From assembly GCA_944368215.1 (NCBI GenBank), contig CALVWX010000002.1, forward strand, positions 1 to 64,000: a stretch of DNA of 64,000 nucleotides. The letters run 5' to 3'. The notes beneath the pieces were generated by a model. The model was not told where the DNA came from, ran no database searches, and saw only the letters and a program-made list of their open reading frames with translations. The translations under genes and the position numbers were made by a program. Positions within the stretch are counted from its first letter, which is position 1; each line of letters starts with the position of its first letter. Positions 45,301-54,337 of the stretch are shown in pieces. Source of the stretch: an uncultured Clostridia bacterium. GTDB taxonomy: Bacteria; Bacillota; Clostridia; Christensenellales; Borkfalkiaceae.

Positions 45301-47397
45301 TTCCGCGGTTGCAACAAGCTTGTTTCCGTTCAGATTCCCGACAGCGTAACTTCCATAGGCGATTATGCCTTCTACGGTGCGGCGCTCAAGACGCTCGAAA
45401 TCGGACGCAATGTTACGTCTGTAGGTAATTACTCATTTGCAGATAACGATTATCTCACAACATTAACCTTCGCAGCTAATTCCCGCCTCGAAAGCATCGG
45501 CGACAACGCATTCAGCGGATGCGTATCGCTCGGCTCGGTAGAGCTTCCCGACAGCGTAACCGCTATAGGCGACAGGGCATTCTTCGGCGACGAAGCTCTC
45601 CGTTCGGCTTATATTTCGGCCTCGCTCAGGGAAATGGGCGATTATGCTTTCGCAGGTTGCAACCTGCTTTCGTCTGCAGAATTCGGCTATGGCGCGCAAG
45701 TAGTGGGTAACTACGCATTCGCAAGCGGAGACGGCGAGGTTGAATACACCTACTATCTTACTGACGTCACCATTCCTTCGACAGTAACAAGCATAGGCGA
45801 CTATGCGTTCGCAGGAAACGCCGCAATTGTGCAAATTGACCTTTCCGGCGTTGAGAGGATAGGTTCGCATGCATTCTACCGCACGCCCGCCCTCACGACG
45901 GTAACCGTCGACAGTGATATGTCGTATGTAGGCATAAGCGCCTTCGAGGAGAGCGCAGTAAGGGATATTGACCTTTCTGGCATCGAATACTTCGACGCGC
46001 GTTCGTTCTACGGCACGGCCGTGTCCGACGGGGATTTCAACGACGCGATCGAAATCGGCGAATATGCGTTCTATAACTGCAGGCAATTTACCTCGCTTAC
46101 CTTCACGCAGGTGGAGCAGATTTACAGCTCTGCATTCTATATTCCTATGCAGGACGAAGAAGGCAATACCGTTAACGGTACAATTTCTTCGATAACCCTC
46201 GGCGATAAGCTGATAGGCCTCGGCGGCGGTGCGTTCTATAATTCGGCTATAAGGAGAATAGCGCTTCCCGCATCGCTCGAAATTATCGGCACGCCAGCAT
46301 TTTCCGGTTGCCTTAACCTCACGGCAATAAGCGTTGCAAGCGGAAACGAAACCTTCTTCACCAATTCGGGCGCACTTTATAAAAATCTGCCCAATGGAAC
46401 TTATGAACTCGTCTGCGTTCCCAACGGCATCGTGCTTAACGGCACGGGCGAAAATATGAGGCCTTTCTCAATACTTGAAGGAACAAGCCGCATCGGCGAT
46501 TGGGCTATGGCTTTCTGCGAAAATATTCACGCAGTGCGCATCCCTGCTTCCGTACAGTCGATAGGCGCTTACGGTTTCTACCGCATGGGTTACGCCATTC
46601 TCAACAACAGCTCGTCCGTCGGCGCTCTCAGCCGCGAGCTCTTCCCCAAATATATCTTCGAAGGGCTTGAAGCTCCCACGCTCGAAACCAATTATGTCGA
46701 TGAGGAAGCCGTATCGCTTGTTTCGCTCTATTATACGTTCACTTACGATATAGGCTATCTTTACAGCGATATGATTATTCCCGCAAACGCTACGGGATTC
46801 GATTCAGTCGTATATGAATACTTCTTCATGAATACAGAGTATTCCGATGAACTCATCGAAGAGAACACTCAGTCGATTATAACATCTATCGAAGCTATAG
46901 ATATCGACAGTCTGACTGCCGACGATGCAAATACAATAAACCGTCTGCAGACGAGCTATCTTATGCTTACTGACGGACAGAAAGCTTTTGTGAGCGATGA
47001 GCTTGTAGAAAAACTCAACGCCGCGGTGGAAAGAGTTGCCGAACTTACCGGCGGAGATAATCCCGGCGATACGCCCGGCGGAGATAATCCCTCAGGCGAA
47101 GGCGGCGGCTCCTCGTGTGAAAACGCGGGACTCATCGGCGGAATATGCGGCGGCGTCGGCGGGCTTATAGTTGTGGCGGCTGTAATAATCGTATTAATGA
47201 TAATGCGCCGCAAAAAGGCTGCTTCGCAGTCGGGCGACGGCATTAAGACCGATTACGGCGCAGACGGAGAAGCGGACAGCCAGTCCGGAGAGGAAGAAGA
47301 GTCGTCCGAACAGAAAAATTCTGTCCGTGATGAAGTGCAGGACGAGGACAACTCTTCGGCTAAAACGACTGACAAGGAGGACCCGGACCGTGAATAA
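39376..47397 (+). CDS. Giant membrane-anchored subtilase with leucine-rich repeats
   Basis: Surface protein of 2,673 residues. I start it at GTG 39376, ten nt after GGAGG, because it begins a signal peptide (MKSKVRNLLTTGFASL); the upstream ATG has no ribosome site. Order: I9-like propeptide (about 80-190); S8 peptidase with Asp222 (VAVLDTGF), His295 (SHGLHVAG) and Ser642 (GTSMASPNMAG), interrupted by a PA-like insertion; Fn3-like domains; two CxxC pairs (1234/1237 and 1297/1300) like a zinc ribbon; Big_2 domains (about 1333-1490); a long array of BspA-type LRR_5 repeats (about 1555-2410); a Gly/Pro linker; a single membrane helix (about 2585-2612) and a Lys/Asp/Glu-rich cytoplasmic tail. It has no LPXTG. 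Expected to digest proteins at the surface. The 3' end overlaps the next gene by 8 nt. Confidence 0.88.
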   Translation: MKSKVRNLLTTGFASLTAVLLSLSVVCCKPLELNNQSGTAGTGSSEPIDVTDVLGSQLDTTQFMDSDLLSSSQAKVKSDGTRRVIVEMESDSMLDVYLGSETLQKKYGSLTDYVNAAEGRQYTSALNAEQNSFITALNRSSVDYEIRHTYTSIINGMSLIIDDDDVSALENIDGVKSIIYSESYAVPEAEATINDVSVYSTGIYDSSEIAYSGKGMAVAVLDTGFDRSHDAFQEMPAEEDQKITQSDVREKFNELAATTQGASISVSDVYYNAKVPFAYDYADDDADVFPKSSSHGLHVAGVIAGHEEGLSADDGEAFENNSTFRGVAPDAQLVICKVFPDQEDGLEGGAETDDILAALSDCITLGVDVINMSLGVSAGFSREEDGNAINEVYDKVYEAGINLVVAASNSGSSAQNGAYGSTNLTSNPDSGTVGSPSTYAGALSVASISGQKSSYLQLEDGTAVYFNESSNASGEQGDFVAEILDTYFDGADEATVNFVVVPGTGDYSNYTAAVQSQLDKGNCIAVVARGVTNFEDKQRIAFENGAIGCIIYNNLSGRINASLGTGKKIPTCTVTADIGQTLVNLGSGTITINRDYKAGPFMSDFSSWGPTSDLKIKPEITAHGGEITSTVVGGYSIYSGTSMASPNMAGAVTLLRQHVSETYGLTGTELSDRVNQLLMSTATIVLDERGLPYAVRRQGAGLGDIGKAIASDAYIYVENNSKPKLELGDDPDRTGVYTMEFKVSNMSQNTKTYTLGAMVMTESVSIDGITVAEQSYMLDDAKKTYYVNGSRSSSGTVTLRAEEEATVKVTIELTAAQKDYLDQNFENGMYVEGFITLEDADSEGVDLSVPYLAYYGNWLDAPIFDATVYEVSADEHNTAIEDIDKTVAAVYESVVIGRYYRGTETYIPLGQYVYDAADEDSGIEAMVDKIAVGNSDYGVYEFYAVYFGLLRSVEAMDVVISNSVTGEVVWSDTINMIGKSYSTTPSYAEIGIQPYELNLQNNTKYTATFTTRATYNGRQSEEQVQTFTFYVDYEAPYIYRNENLVRFEYDVDDPTLRHAYLDLYLYDNHYVQSLQLFTYAEAESDVDWATEDMSGTIDWLTEYSIPVESSRGAVNRVTVEITDWLDNLISVEGETDKYIGVRIDDYALNSAAYIVPVQFPEVSKVDIDYSYVDDNGTTLTQSLAGGTVVMSAGADLDFTDEDDTGVIQLTDDVNSRVNGARFELNLYNYGIYSCSECGFSYDEHLGYSYSVDDYYYDSDSGRVLQRTSADTTPTYPAGTLFRDIIADENYSTRHFVCPDCGTEVTFTYNSRSDTLTLNNFTKDTPDAMTEEVIWESSDSSVARVWNGRLYAVSAGTATITAYAPDAAIYPYPMDSDPYATFSFTVIVEGESSTPSVSGLSVGSYDNLTLGTSRNVSGGSISVDNGTKLVLYPKLNPWYVDSASRLTWSTSDANGVEILQSDSTQATVLCKQPGTYEIYLYSGRLTGTFTISVDEEYVLTSTYFYEYNGPGYSETITDENGESRNVLVIPANLGITNLGHLIATQEGPFYENTDIDTVIVPEGVTTIGLSCFANSSIRRIYLPSSLIAISLDAFANCENLEEVYWFDASEDSRSGIVYNADQNTYNWDVFFEAASPEMTSQSLVIGSEAFLNCVRLNTISLAKATAVYDFAFSGCSSLTGTVDLSKIRFSGMGVFYGCTGITGVTLTANTVLGAYMFAGTGITSIEYFGSYVGDRVFAEMPNLQSVILRNASGNFSTLNTIGARAFEGCTALTSVTFERTFTALGDYAFAGCTSLERIELPATMSSIGNYAFMNCSSLGEVVLDSSTSLISTGNDMFSGCSQLKKITLDDENNTTIYRVVSAENGEYTMITDTNGNPVLVPPAYPVSSDSQTVTVGSGNTVIGAQAYANNNSLDGKTLVISDDVTEIGSAAFAGTGITKVVIPASVKVFGDDIFAYCENLESVVFLGDISEIPAGMFRGCNKLVSVQIPDSVTSIGDYAFYGAALKTLEIGRNVTSVGNYSFADNDYLTTLTFAANSRLESIGDNAFSGCVSLGSVELPDSVTAIGDRAFFGDEALRSAYISASLREMGDYAFAGCNLLSSAEFGYGAQVVGNYAFASGDGEVEYTYYLTDVTIPSTVTSIGDYAFAGNAAIVQIDLSGVERIGSHAFYRTPALTTVTVDSDMSYVGISAFEESAVRDIDLSGIEYFDARSFYGTAVSDGDFNDAIEIGEYAFYNCRQFTSLTFTQVEQIYSSAFYIPMQDEEGNTVNGTISSITLGDKLIGLGGGAFYNSAIRRIALPASLEIIGTPAFSGCLNLTAISVASGNETFFTNSGALYKNLPNGTYELVCVPNGIVLNGTGENMRPFSILEGTSRIGDWAMAFCENIHAVRIPASVQSIGAYGFYRMGYAILNNSSSVGALSRELFPKYIFEGLEAPTLETNYVDEEAVSLVSLYYTFTYDIGYLYSDMIIPANATGFDSVVYEYFFMNTEYSDELIEENTQSIITSIEAIDIDSLTADDANTINRLQTSYLMLTDGQKAFVSDELVEKLNAAVERVAELTGGDNPGDTPGGDNPSGEGGGSSCENAGLIGGICGGVGGLIVVAAVIIVLMIMRRKKAASQSGDGIKTDYGADGEADSQSGEEEESSEQKNSVRDEVQDEDNSSAKTTDKEDPDRE

Positions 47398-50113
47398 GAA
47401 ATTATTTCTGATATCGGCTCTTGCGGCAGGAATATGCCTGTCCGCAGGCGCGCTTGCCGCCTGCGGCGATAACACGGGCGACGTCCCCGGCCCGGACGTT
47501 CCCGGCCAGGATGACGGTGTTTACACAATCACGTTCCAGACCAACGGCGGTTCCGCCGTTGAGTCTGTCGACGTAAACGCAGGTCAGTCTGTCGACCTCG
47601 ATTCTTATATCACCTCCAACAGCGACGACAATTATTACTTCTACGGCTGGTATCTCGATGAAGGCTGCACAAACCGCGCCCCCGCGCAGTTCGTGCCCGA
47701 TTCCGACGTAACTCTTTATGCGGCGTGGGGTCATGTTGAAACTTATACCCTCACGTTCGACAGTTGCGGAGGTTCGGCTGTGCCTGCTCAGCAGTATACA
47801 AGTTATGAGTATCTCTCGGCGCCCGCCGCTCCCACAAGGGAAAATTACAGATTTGACGGTTGGTATTGGGACAGTAACTATACCAAGGAATTTATCTTTG
47901 AAGGCAACACAATGCCTACTTCCGATCTCATCGTCTATGCAAAATGGGTAAGACTGTATACCGTCACTTTTAACACGGACAGCAACACAGTCATCGCCCC
48001 GGTTACGGGAGAGGAGGGAACGGAAATCTCAGCGCCCGCCACTCCGGTAAAGGACGGTTACGTATTCGACGGGTGGTTTGCCGACGCCGATTTCTCTACG
48101 CCATTTGAATTTTCTGTCATCACGGAAGATGCCACGGTCTACGCAAAGTGGCATCAGGCGGGACAGAGCATAAGCGTTACGCTCAATTTCAACAGCCCCG
48201 TAAGCGGTGCAACGGCAACTGCTGAACAACTCATTCTCAATGAGGGTGCTGAAATTGCCGCTTCGGAAGTTGAAGAAGATTTTGCTTCTGCAATACAAAC
48301 TCAAACCGATGGTAAAGCCGTCTATATCTTTGGCGGCTGGTGTCTCGATGAAGAGGGCACTATGCCCTGCAATACCGTGCCCTACAGCGAAAGCGGAAGC
48401 GTCAGTCTTTATGCCCACTGGGTGCGCTCGGCCGCATACTGCATAGTAACGCTCACCGGCGGTCAGAGCGGAACTCTTGTTGTATATGCAAATAAAAACT
48501 CTGCGATTTCTTCGGAAATCAGCAGTTACTACGGCTCTTCTGTAACGCAGTTGACAGCACAGGACGGCACCCTTTTCAATATCAATGACGTTGTGGAAAG
48601 GGATATGACCCTTTCACCCGCCGCAGATCTCAGCGATTTTACGTTTACGCAGAACGCCGGATCTTACGGCTACACGCTCACGTCATACAGCGGCAACGAT
48701 GCTTCGGTTGAAATTCCTTCATCATACAACGGAGCTCCGGTTATTGCAATAGGCGACAATGCGTTCAAAGATAACACCGCAATTACCGCAGTAACCATTC
48801 CCGACAACGTAACAACGATTGGAGCTGATGCGTTCTCCGGTTGTACAGCGCTTACAACAGTCAACGGCGGCAACTATGTCACCCGCGTCGGTCTGTATGC
48901 CTTTGCCGGTCTCGATAATGTCGGCGTGGTAGAAGGCGGAATAAAATACCTCAATTCCGACCGCCGTGTGATATTAAACTACGAAAACGGCTCTGCCATA
49001 ACAATCCCTTCAACAGTAATAGCAATAGCGGAGGGGGCTTTTTGGAACGCGAGTGTAACTTCTGTTACGTTCGCTTCGGGTTGCCCCATAAAGGAAATTC
49101 CCGCATATGCATTCAGGGACTGTCTGGCTCTCAGAACGATTATCCTTTCATCTCTCAGTATTTCTTCGATTGGTAATTACGCTTTTGCGGGTTGCTCTTC
49201 TCTTAGTGCAGCGAATTTGCCCTCGACGGTAACTTCGCTCGGCGATTATGCTTTTTGGAATTGCAATACGCTCTCGTCCGTAACTATGAGCGGCGTTACA
49301 GAACTGGGCGAATACGTGTTCAGAGGTTGCAGATTTACCTCGCTCGATTTCACAGGGTTGGCTTTCACGCAGATTCCCGCCGGAGCTTTCTCTGAATGTA
49401 CTTCTCTCGAGAGTATAATTCTGCCCCAGCGCATTGCGTCGATAGGAAACGAAGCATTCAAAGGTTGCACGGCTCTGACGACCGTCACTGTTAACTCGCC
49501 CGATGACAGCCGTCTTTCGGCAATAGGTGACGAAGCCTTCTCCGGCTGTTCTGCCTTGCGTACACTCATAATTTTTGCGCGTACTTACGAAGACGGCGCA
49601 CTTACAAGCCTCGGTTCCAACGCTTTACAGGGCTGTGCGCAGGATTTGGTAATCTTCGTTGCGGACGGTTCGCCCGCTTACGACAGAACCAGCCAATATT
49701 ATGAAGGGACAAGCGACAGAATGCTCACCTATACTGAAATTTATTCGCAGTCGGCAACATATTCAGATTGTACGATTCTTGCCGCCGATCTTTCTGCGCC
49801 CGACCTTGTCATTCCTTCGGACAATATTCTCTGCGAACTTGCTAAAAACGAAGTTTCCGCGCAGACGGACGTGCTGGCATTGCTTATAGCAAACGGCGTT
49901 TCTGCCACAGATAATGCTTCGGCGGACGACCAGATTGTTATTTCCGTTGAAGGCGTCACATTAATTACCCCCGAAAATACGGAGGGAGAGGAACTTGCCG
50001 CTTCCGACGGTCTCTATGACCTCAGCGAGCGCGGCAGATACGTTGTCTCTGTTTGCGCAACCGACCGCTTCGGCAATACAAGCTATAAAACGGTAATTCT
50101 TTCGGTGGTTTAA
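47390..50113 (+). CDS. InlB-repeat/leucine-rich-repeat lipoprotein
   Basis: Lipoprotein of 907 residues, starting with GTG 47390 inside the subtilase gene; AAGGAGG lies nine nt upstream. The signal peptide ends in lipobox GALAAC. Four InlB B-repeat (Flg_new) units (about 43-347) each have the pattern TITFQTNGG...GWYLD...VTLYAAW. About ten LRR_5 repeats follow (about 437-754, e.g. IGNYAFAGCSSLSAANLP). The C-terminus is an Ig/cadherin-like beta domain (RYVVSVCATDRFGNTSYKT). Such proteins bind glycans or proteins. Translational coupling to the protease suggests they work together, perhaps as a substrate-capturing partner. Confidence 0.85.
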   Translation: MNKKLFLISALAAGICLSAGALAACGDNTGDVPGPDVPGQDDGVYTITFQTNGGSAVESVDVNAGQSVDLDSYITSNSDDNYYFYGWYLDEGCTNRAPAQFVPDSDVTLYAAWGHVETYTLTFDSCGGSAVPAQQYTSYEYLSAPAAPTRENYRFDGWYWDSNYTKEFIFEGNTMPTSDLIVYAKWVRLYTVTFNTDSNTVIAPVTGEEGTEISAPATPVKDGYVFDGWFADADFSTPFEFSVITEDATVYAKWHQAGQSISVTLNFNSPVSGATATAEQLILNEGAEIAASEVEEDFASAIQTQTDGKAVYIFGGWCLDEEGTMPCNTVPYSESGSVSLYAHWVRSAAYCIVTLTGGQSGTLVVYANKNSAISSEISSYYGSSVTQLTAQDGTLFNINDVVERDMTLSPAADLSDFTFTQNAGSYGYTLTSYSGNDASVEIPSSYNGAPVIAIGDNAFKDNTAITAVTIPDNVTTIGADAFSGCTALTTVNGGNYVTRVGLYAFAGLDNVGVVEGGIKYLNSDRRVILNYENGSAITIPSTVIAIAEGAFWNASVTSVTFASGCPIKEIPAYAFRDCLALRTIILSSLSISSIGNYAFAGCSSLSAANLPSTVTSLGDYAFWNCNTLSSVTMSGVTELGEYVFRGCRFTSLDFTGLAFTQIPAGAFSECTSLESIILPQRIASIGNEAFKGCTALTTVTVNSPDDSRLSAIGDEAFSGCSALRTLIIFARTYEDGALTSLGSNALQGCAQDLVIFVADGSPAYDRTSQYYEGTSDRMLTYTEIYSQSATYSDCTILAADLSAPDLVIPSDNILCELAKNEVSAQTDVLALLIANGVSATDNASADDQIVISVEGVTLITPENTEGEELAASDGLYDLSERGRYVVSVCATDRFGNTSYKTVILSVV

Positions 50114-50126
50114 GCAAATATCATTG

Positions 50127-50159
50127 CCCGCCGTCAAATATTTCACTTTTGACGGCGGG
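50127..50159 (+). terminator. Hairpin after the LRR lipoprotein gene
   Basis: A 12-bp perfect stem CCCGCCGTCAAA/TTTGACGGCGGG with 9-nt loop; no T-run follows. Position between a stop codon and a new promoter suggests a terminator. Confidence 0.6.
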
Positions 50160-50167
50160 ACTATTGC

Positions 50168-50196
50168 TTGACTTGAATTCTACTATCTATTATAAT
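50168..50196 (+). promoter_or_regulatory. Promoter of the lipoprotein-Opp operon
   Basis: TTGACT at 50168-50173, a 17-nt spacer and TATAAT at 50191-50196; one of the best promoters in the window. RNA would start near 50203. Confidence 0.85.
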
Positions 50197-50268
50197 AGTG
50201 AATATACTTTATCACACTAAAATACTTAGTGCGGCCGTATGCCGCCCCATTTACAGGAGGCTTTCGCC

Positions 50269-51582
50269 TTGAAAAGTACTAACGTACAAAAACGCAACAT
50301 TCTTCTAATAATTTTTGCGCTTCTCGCGGTCGTATTTATTGCGTGCGCGCTCTCTTCGTGCGCGTCGACAGACGATGAGCAGCGCATTATCGAAGACGGC
50401 TACGTTCACCTCGTGACATACGAAGCCAACGGAGGCGACTTCAACCCCGATGCCCCCGGCATACAGGATTCAATGCAGGTCCGCGTCAGAGATAATTCGC
50501 TCACCGTTACCCCCGGATACAGACCCGCGGGCGCGGGCGACCTTGATATTATCCGTACGCCTGTAAGGGACGGATACACGCTCACCGGATGGGTCATCGT
50601 TGAACTCGACGAAGAAGGCAACGTCATTAGTTCGGAGGACTGGTCGTTTACATCTGACCGCGTCACAGGCGACATAACATTGCGCGCCATGTGGCTGAAG
50701 GATACGACGCTCTACCTCAATGCAATTCTGGACGACGGAACGGAGGTCAATTTCCGCGAATACTCCGTCGAACAGGGCGCTTCGTTCATTTCTTCGCTTT
50801 ACAGCATGCAGAGTGACGGCACATATTCGCTTACGCCCGATAATATTGCCATCGTAGGCAACCTCACCGCAAACGGCAGGCAGTATACGGCTTTAAGTTT
50901 CTACTGGCTTGATGAAAGCAATAACCGCGTGCCTCTCACTGTTGAGAACGCAGTATTTGCTCAGGATGCAGAAGAAATGACCGTTTATGCCGAGGTAATC
51001 GAAGGCAGATATACCATGGTTACGCAGGAACTGGTCGACGAAGGTTCTCTCAACCTCAGATCAGACAGCTACTGGTACCTGCTCGAAGATATCGACTTTG
51101 GCCAGAGCTATTCATCGGGCGGCAGAAATTATACGAGCGCGCTCTCAACTTTCTCGGGTTCAATAATTGGCAACGGAAATACTATTTCGGGAATATGGGT
51201 AAGAAGTCAGGTTTCCACCCGCGCTGACGATATATTGTATTCGATATTCGGCGAAATGAGCGGCAGAATAGAGGACGTAACGTTCAGCAATGTAGAGCTT
51301 ACGGTATTTGCGCCATATTCTTCGAATGCGAACCGAAATTCGGGATTAAGCATAGCCCTGCTTGCAAGTTCCTTCGGCGAAAACGGCGTCTTCGACGGCG
51401 TCACGCTTGATAACTGCAAGATAAGCATAGTCAACTCGGTCGTCGGTGAAAACGGAGAAACAACTGTATTCACCTATTCGGTTGCAGAAAATAAGCAGTG
51501 GACGGGTACGCCTGTGCTTGAGCAGAATGTAACCGGCGGTGACGGCATTGCCGTGGAAGTCAAATCCGATATAGATATGTAA
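50269..51582 (+). CDS. InlB-repeat-like lipoprotein upstream of the Opp genes
   Basis: Lipoprotein of 437 residues. I place the start at TTG 50269, eight nt after AGGAGG; the ATG at 50239 has no ribosome site. Signal peptide KRNILLIIFALLAVVFIAC and lipobox ALSSC. An InlB B-repeat-like domain (VTYEANGGDF...GYTLTGWVIV...ITLRAMW) is followed by a second divergent one, then a beta-helix/GLUG-like part (GSIIGNGNTISGIWV, IFGEMSGRIEDVTFSNVEL). It has no LRR. First gene after the strong promoter and directly before the peptide-binding protein, so a surface role in feeding the importer is plausible. Confidence 0.75.
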   Translation: MKSTNVQKRNILLIIFALLAVVFIACALSSCASTDDEQRIIEDGYVHLVTYEANGGDFNPDAPGIQDSMQVRVRDNSLTVTPGYRPAGAGDLDIIRTPVRDGYTLTGWVIVELDEEGNVISSEDWSFTSDRVTGDITLRAMWLKDTTLYLNAILDDGTEVNFREYSVEQGASFISSLYSMQSDGTYSLTPDNIAIVGNLTANGRQYTALSFYWLDESNNRVPLTVENAVFAQDAEEMTVYAEVIEGRYTMVTQELVDEGSLNLRSDSYWYLLEDIDFGQSYSSGGRNYTSALSTFSGSIIGNGNTISGIWVRSQVSTRADDILYSIFGEMSGRIEDVTFSNVELTVFAPYSSNANRNSGLSIALLASSFGENGVFDGVTLDNCKISIVNSVVGENGETTVFTYSVAENKQWTGTPVLEQNVTGGDGIAVEVKSDIDM

Positions 51583-51644
51583 TCAAGCCTTACGGCGCTA
51601 TAAATACACAAAATGAGTTTTGCACAAAAACAGGAGGATACTCA

Positions 51645-54302
51645 ATGAAATCAAAATGGCTTAAGCTTGCCTGTCTCGGCCTCGTTGCGGCAATGGTTCT
51701 CCCCTTTGCGTCGGCATGCGGCGGCGAAGACCTCAACAACGAAGATCGCGCGCTCAAGCTCAGCTCGGGCGAGTTCGACGGGGTTTTCAATCCCTTCTTC
51801 GCAACCTCAGCTTACGACAGCACAATCGTCGGACAAACGCAGATTTCCCTGCTCGGTTCAGACGATAACGGCGAAAACGTAACCTATGGCCCCGACGAGC
51901 CCGTTGTCGCGCTCGACTATCAGGAAATCATGAGAACTGCCAACGGCAGCATAACCACAAACGGTTCCGCTGCAGCTGAAACGGTATATCAGATAGTCCT
52001 TAAGAACGGCATCAAGTTCTCTGACGGCGTAGAACTTACCGCGCACGACGTGCTTTTCAACCTGTATATGTATCTTGATCCCAACTATACCGGTTCCAAT
52101 ACGCTCTATTCAACCGATATTCAGGGACTTCAGGCATATATGGCTCAGGATCCCAATGCCGATGAAGATGCTCTTAATTCGCTCAATCAGACCTTCACGA
52201 CTCTTGGCGAAAGACGTTCAACGGCCATAGAAAGATATGTGAGCACCAATTTCTCGGATACTCAGAAGCAGGATGCGATAGATGCTTACAACGAAGATCG
52301 CCTGAGATTGTTTGAATCATACGACGAAGACAACGGCACTGATCTCGCGTCCTCTTACGAAAACTATACCGAAAGCGATATCGCCGAAGATATTGCGGCC
52401 ATCCGTGAACAGTTCAGGACAGATCTCACGTCTACTTACAATGCTATAGATATGACCTCGTACGAAAGTGAATATGCCCTCGATTCTTCAAAAATATGGC
52501 AGGGCTTCTTCCTTGAAACGGGCGTAATCGAGCGTAAGTATACAACTGTAGCCGGTGTTCCTGTATATGAAAAGGACAGTGACGGCAAGTTTGTCATCAA
52601 CTGGGAGCAGGCGGGTATATCCTCGACAGATGATTTTACTCAGGAAGAGGCTATTGAAAGAGCGTATCAGACGTTTGCTTCCAATGACAGTCAGATAGCC
52701 AGCATACTTACCGACTGGTCCACAGGTACGACTATGCGTTCGACCTTTGCCGCTGAAGACAGGGAAATGTACTTCAACGCCATCCGCGAAGAAGAGGGCG
52801 GTCTTGCAGTCCGTTCGATTTCCGGTATCGAAGTGCTTGACGCTTCAGAATTTGAAGGCGGCAGCTATGCCGAGGGCGAATATGAAATGCTGCAGATTAC
52901 CATAAACGGCATCGACCCCAAGGCAAAATGGAACTTTGCAATCACGGTAGCTCCCATGCACTATTATTCCACGCCCGAACTTACCGCGGCTGCCATGGCC
53001 GACGATGATTATTCTGAAAATTTCGGCGTAGAATATTCTTCCAACACGTTCATGAACTACGTAAGGTCGCGCAACAGCGTTCCCGTAGGTGCGGGCGTAT
53101 ATCAGGCGTCTACGATAAACGACGATATATTTGTTTGGGAAACTGATGAAAGCGGCAATCAGACGCAAGCCTCGCAGAACAGCCTCAACACCGTCTCTTC
53201 CGGCTTCAGGAGCAACGGCATTGTATACCTCATCCGCAATGACAATTTTGTAACGACCGGCGGCAATGAAGAAGAGGTGTACAACGCAAGGATAAAGCAC
53301 CTTCAGTATCAGGTTATTTCCACAACCAACATGATGGCTTCGCTCGTCAATGAAACTGTGGATATCGCCGATCCTTCCGCGAAACAGGAAAACGTATCCG
53401 AAGTAGACAGTACCGAACACCTCACCAGCATTCAGGTTCAGACCAACGGTTACGGCTACATCGGTATCAATGCTAAATTTGTTCCTAACCTTTATGTCCG
53501 CCGCGCCCTCATGAGCGTTATGGATGTAACTCTCGTTCAGGAATATTACCCCAACGAGCTTTCCTTCCCCATTTATCGTTCGTTCTCCACGACGAGCTGG
53601 GTATATAACGCATTCCCTTCGGCGGGCCTCGAACATTGGGATCCCGAAAGCAGATATCCTTACGATTCGACCGGCTTAAAAGCAGCAGAGCTCTTAAGAC
53701 AGGGCGGATGCAGGCAGCTTAGTGACGGCAGCTGGGTTGATGATGAAAATAATCCTCTCGAATTTACTTTCACTATCGCCGGCGATTCCACCGACCACCC
53801 TGCAAACCTCACCTTCCTCAACGCTATATCGGTACTCGATAAAATCGGCATAGAAGCAACCCTCGTAACCGATGCCCGCGCTCTTTATAAGCTCGCCAGC
53901 GGCGGTCTCGCAATATGGGCTGCTGCATGGACTTCTACCGTAGACCCCGATATGTATCAGGTTTACCACAAAAACAGCCGTGCAACATCCGTCCTCAACT
54001 GGGGGTATGATTACCTCGTCACCGAAGGCAACGCAACCACAGATGAGATGAATATTATAAACGATTTGAGCGACTTAATCGACGAAGGCCGTGAATATCT
54101 CGATCAGGCATCCCGTGCCGGCATATATCGCGAAGCTGCAGACATGGTAATGGAGCTCGCCGTTGAACTTCCCCTCTACCAGAGGTGCGACATGTACGTT
54201 TATAACAACCAGGTTATCGACGCTGCTTCGCTCTTCCAGGAGCCTTCGCCTTACATGAGCCCCATTTCGGAGATATGGAAGGTAAGTTATTTAGGCAATT
54301 AA
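51645..54302 (+). CDS. oppA: Enlarged oligopeptide-binding lipoprotein (SBP family 5)
   Basis: Peptide-binding lipoprotein of 885 residues; family 5 members usually have 520-620. Signal peptide with lipobox FASAC, AGGAGG before the ATG. Family parts are present: LKLSSGEFDGVFNPF, KNGIKFSDGVELTAHDVLFN, later VPVGAGVYQ, YIGINAKFVPNLYVRRALM and AIWAAAWTSTVDPDMYQVY. An insertion of about 220 residues (about 165-388), acidic and probably helical, splits the first lobe between GLQAYMAQ and ISGIEVLD. It delivers substrate to the OppBCDF genes that follow. The ligand may be longer or atypical peptides. Confidence 0.87.
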   Translation: MKSKWLKLACLGLVAAMVLPFASACGGEDLNNEDRALKLSSGEFDGVFNPFFATSAYDSTIVGQTQISLLGSDDNGENVTYGPDEPVVALDYQEIMRTANGSITTNGSAAAETVYQIVLKNGIKFSDGVELTAHDVLFNLYMYLDPNYTGSNTLYSTDIQGLQAYMAQDPNADEDALNSLNQTFTTLGERRSTAIERYVSTNFSDTQKQDAIDAYNEDRLRLFESYDEDNGTDLASSYENYTESDIAEDIAAIREQFRTDLTSTYNAIDMTSYESEYALDSSKIWQGFFLETGVIERKYTTVAGVPVYEKDSDGKFVINWEQAGISSTDDFTQEEAIERAYQTFASNDSQIASILTDWSTGTTMRSTFAAEDREMYFNAIREEEGGLAVRSISGIEVLDASEFEGGSYAEGEYEMLQITINGIDPKAKWNFAITVAPMHYYSTPELTAAAMADDDYSENFGVEYSSNTFMNYVRSRNSVPVGAGVYQASTINDDIFVWETDESGNQTQASQNSLNTVSSGFRSNGIVYLIRNDNFVTTGGNEEEVYNARIKHLQYQVISTTNMMASLVNETVDIADPSAKQENVSEVDSTEHLTSIQVQTNGYGYIGINAKFVPNLYVRRALMSVMDVTLVQEYYPNELSFPIYRSFSTTSWVYNAFPSAGLEHWDPESRYPYDSTGLKAAELLRQGGCRQLSDGSWVDDENNPLEFTFTIAGDSTDHPANLTFLNAISVLDKIGIEATLVTDARALYKLASGGLAIWAAAWTSTVDPDMYQVYHKNSRATSVLNWGYDYLVTEGNATTDEMNIINDLSDLIDEGREYLDQASRAGIYREAADMVMELAVELPLYQRCDMYVYNNQVIDAASLFQEPSPYMSPISEIWKVSYLGN

Positions 54303-54337
54303 TTTATATAATTTAATTGTAAATCAACGGAGTTACA

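Noticed and set aside
47050..47397. A sortase LPXTG anchor on the giant subtilase
   Set aside because: No LPXTG-like motif. The C-terminus is a membrane helix followed by a long charged cytoplasmic tail.
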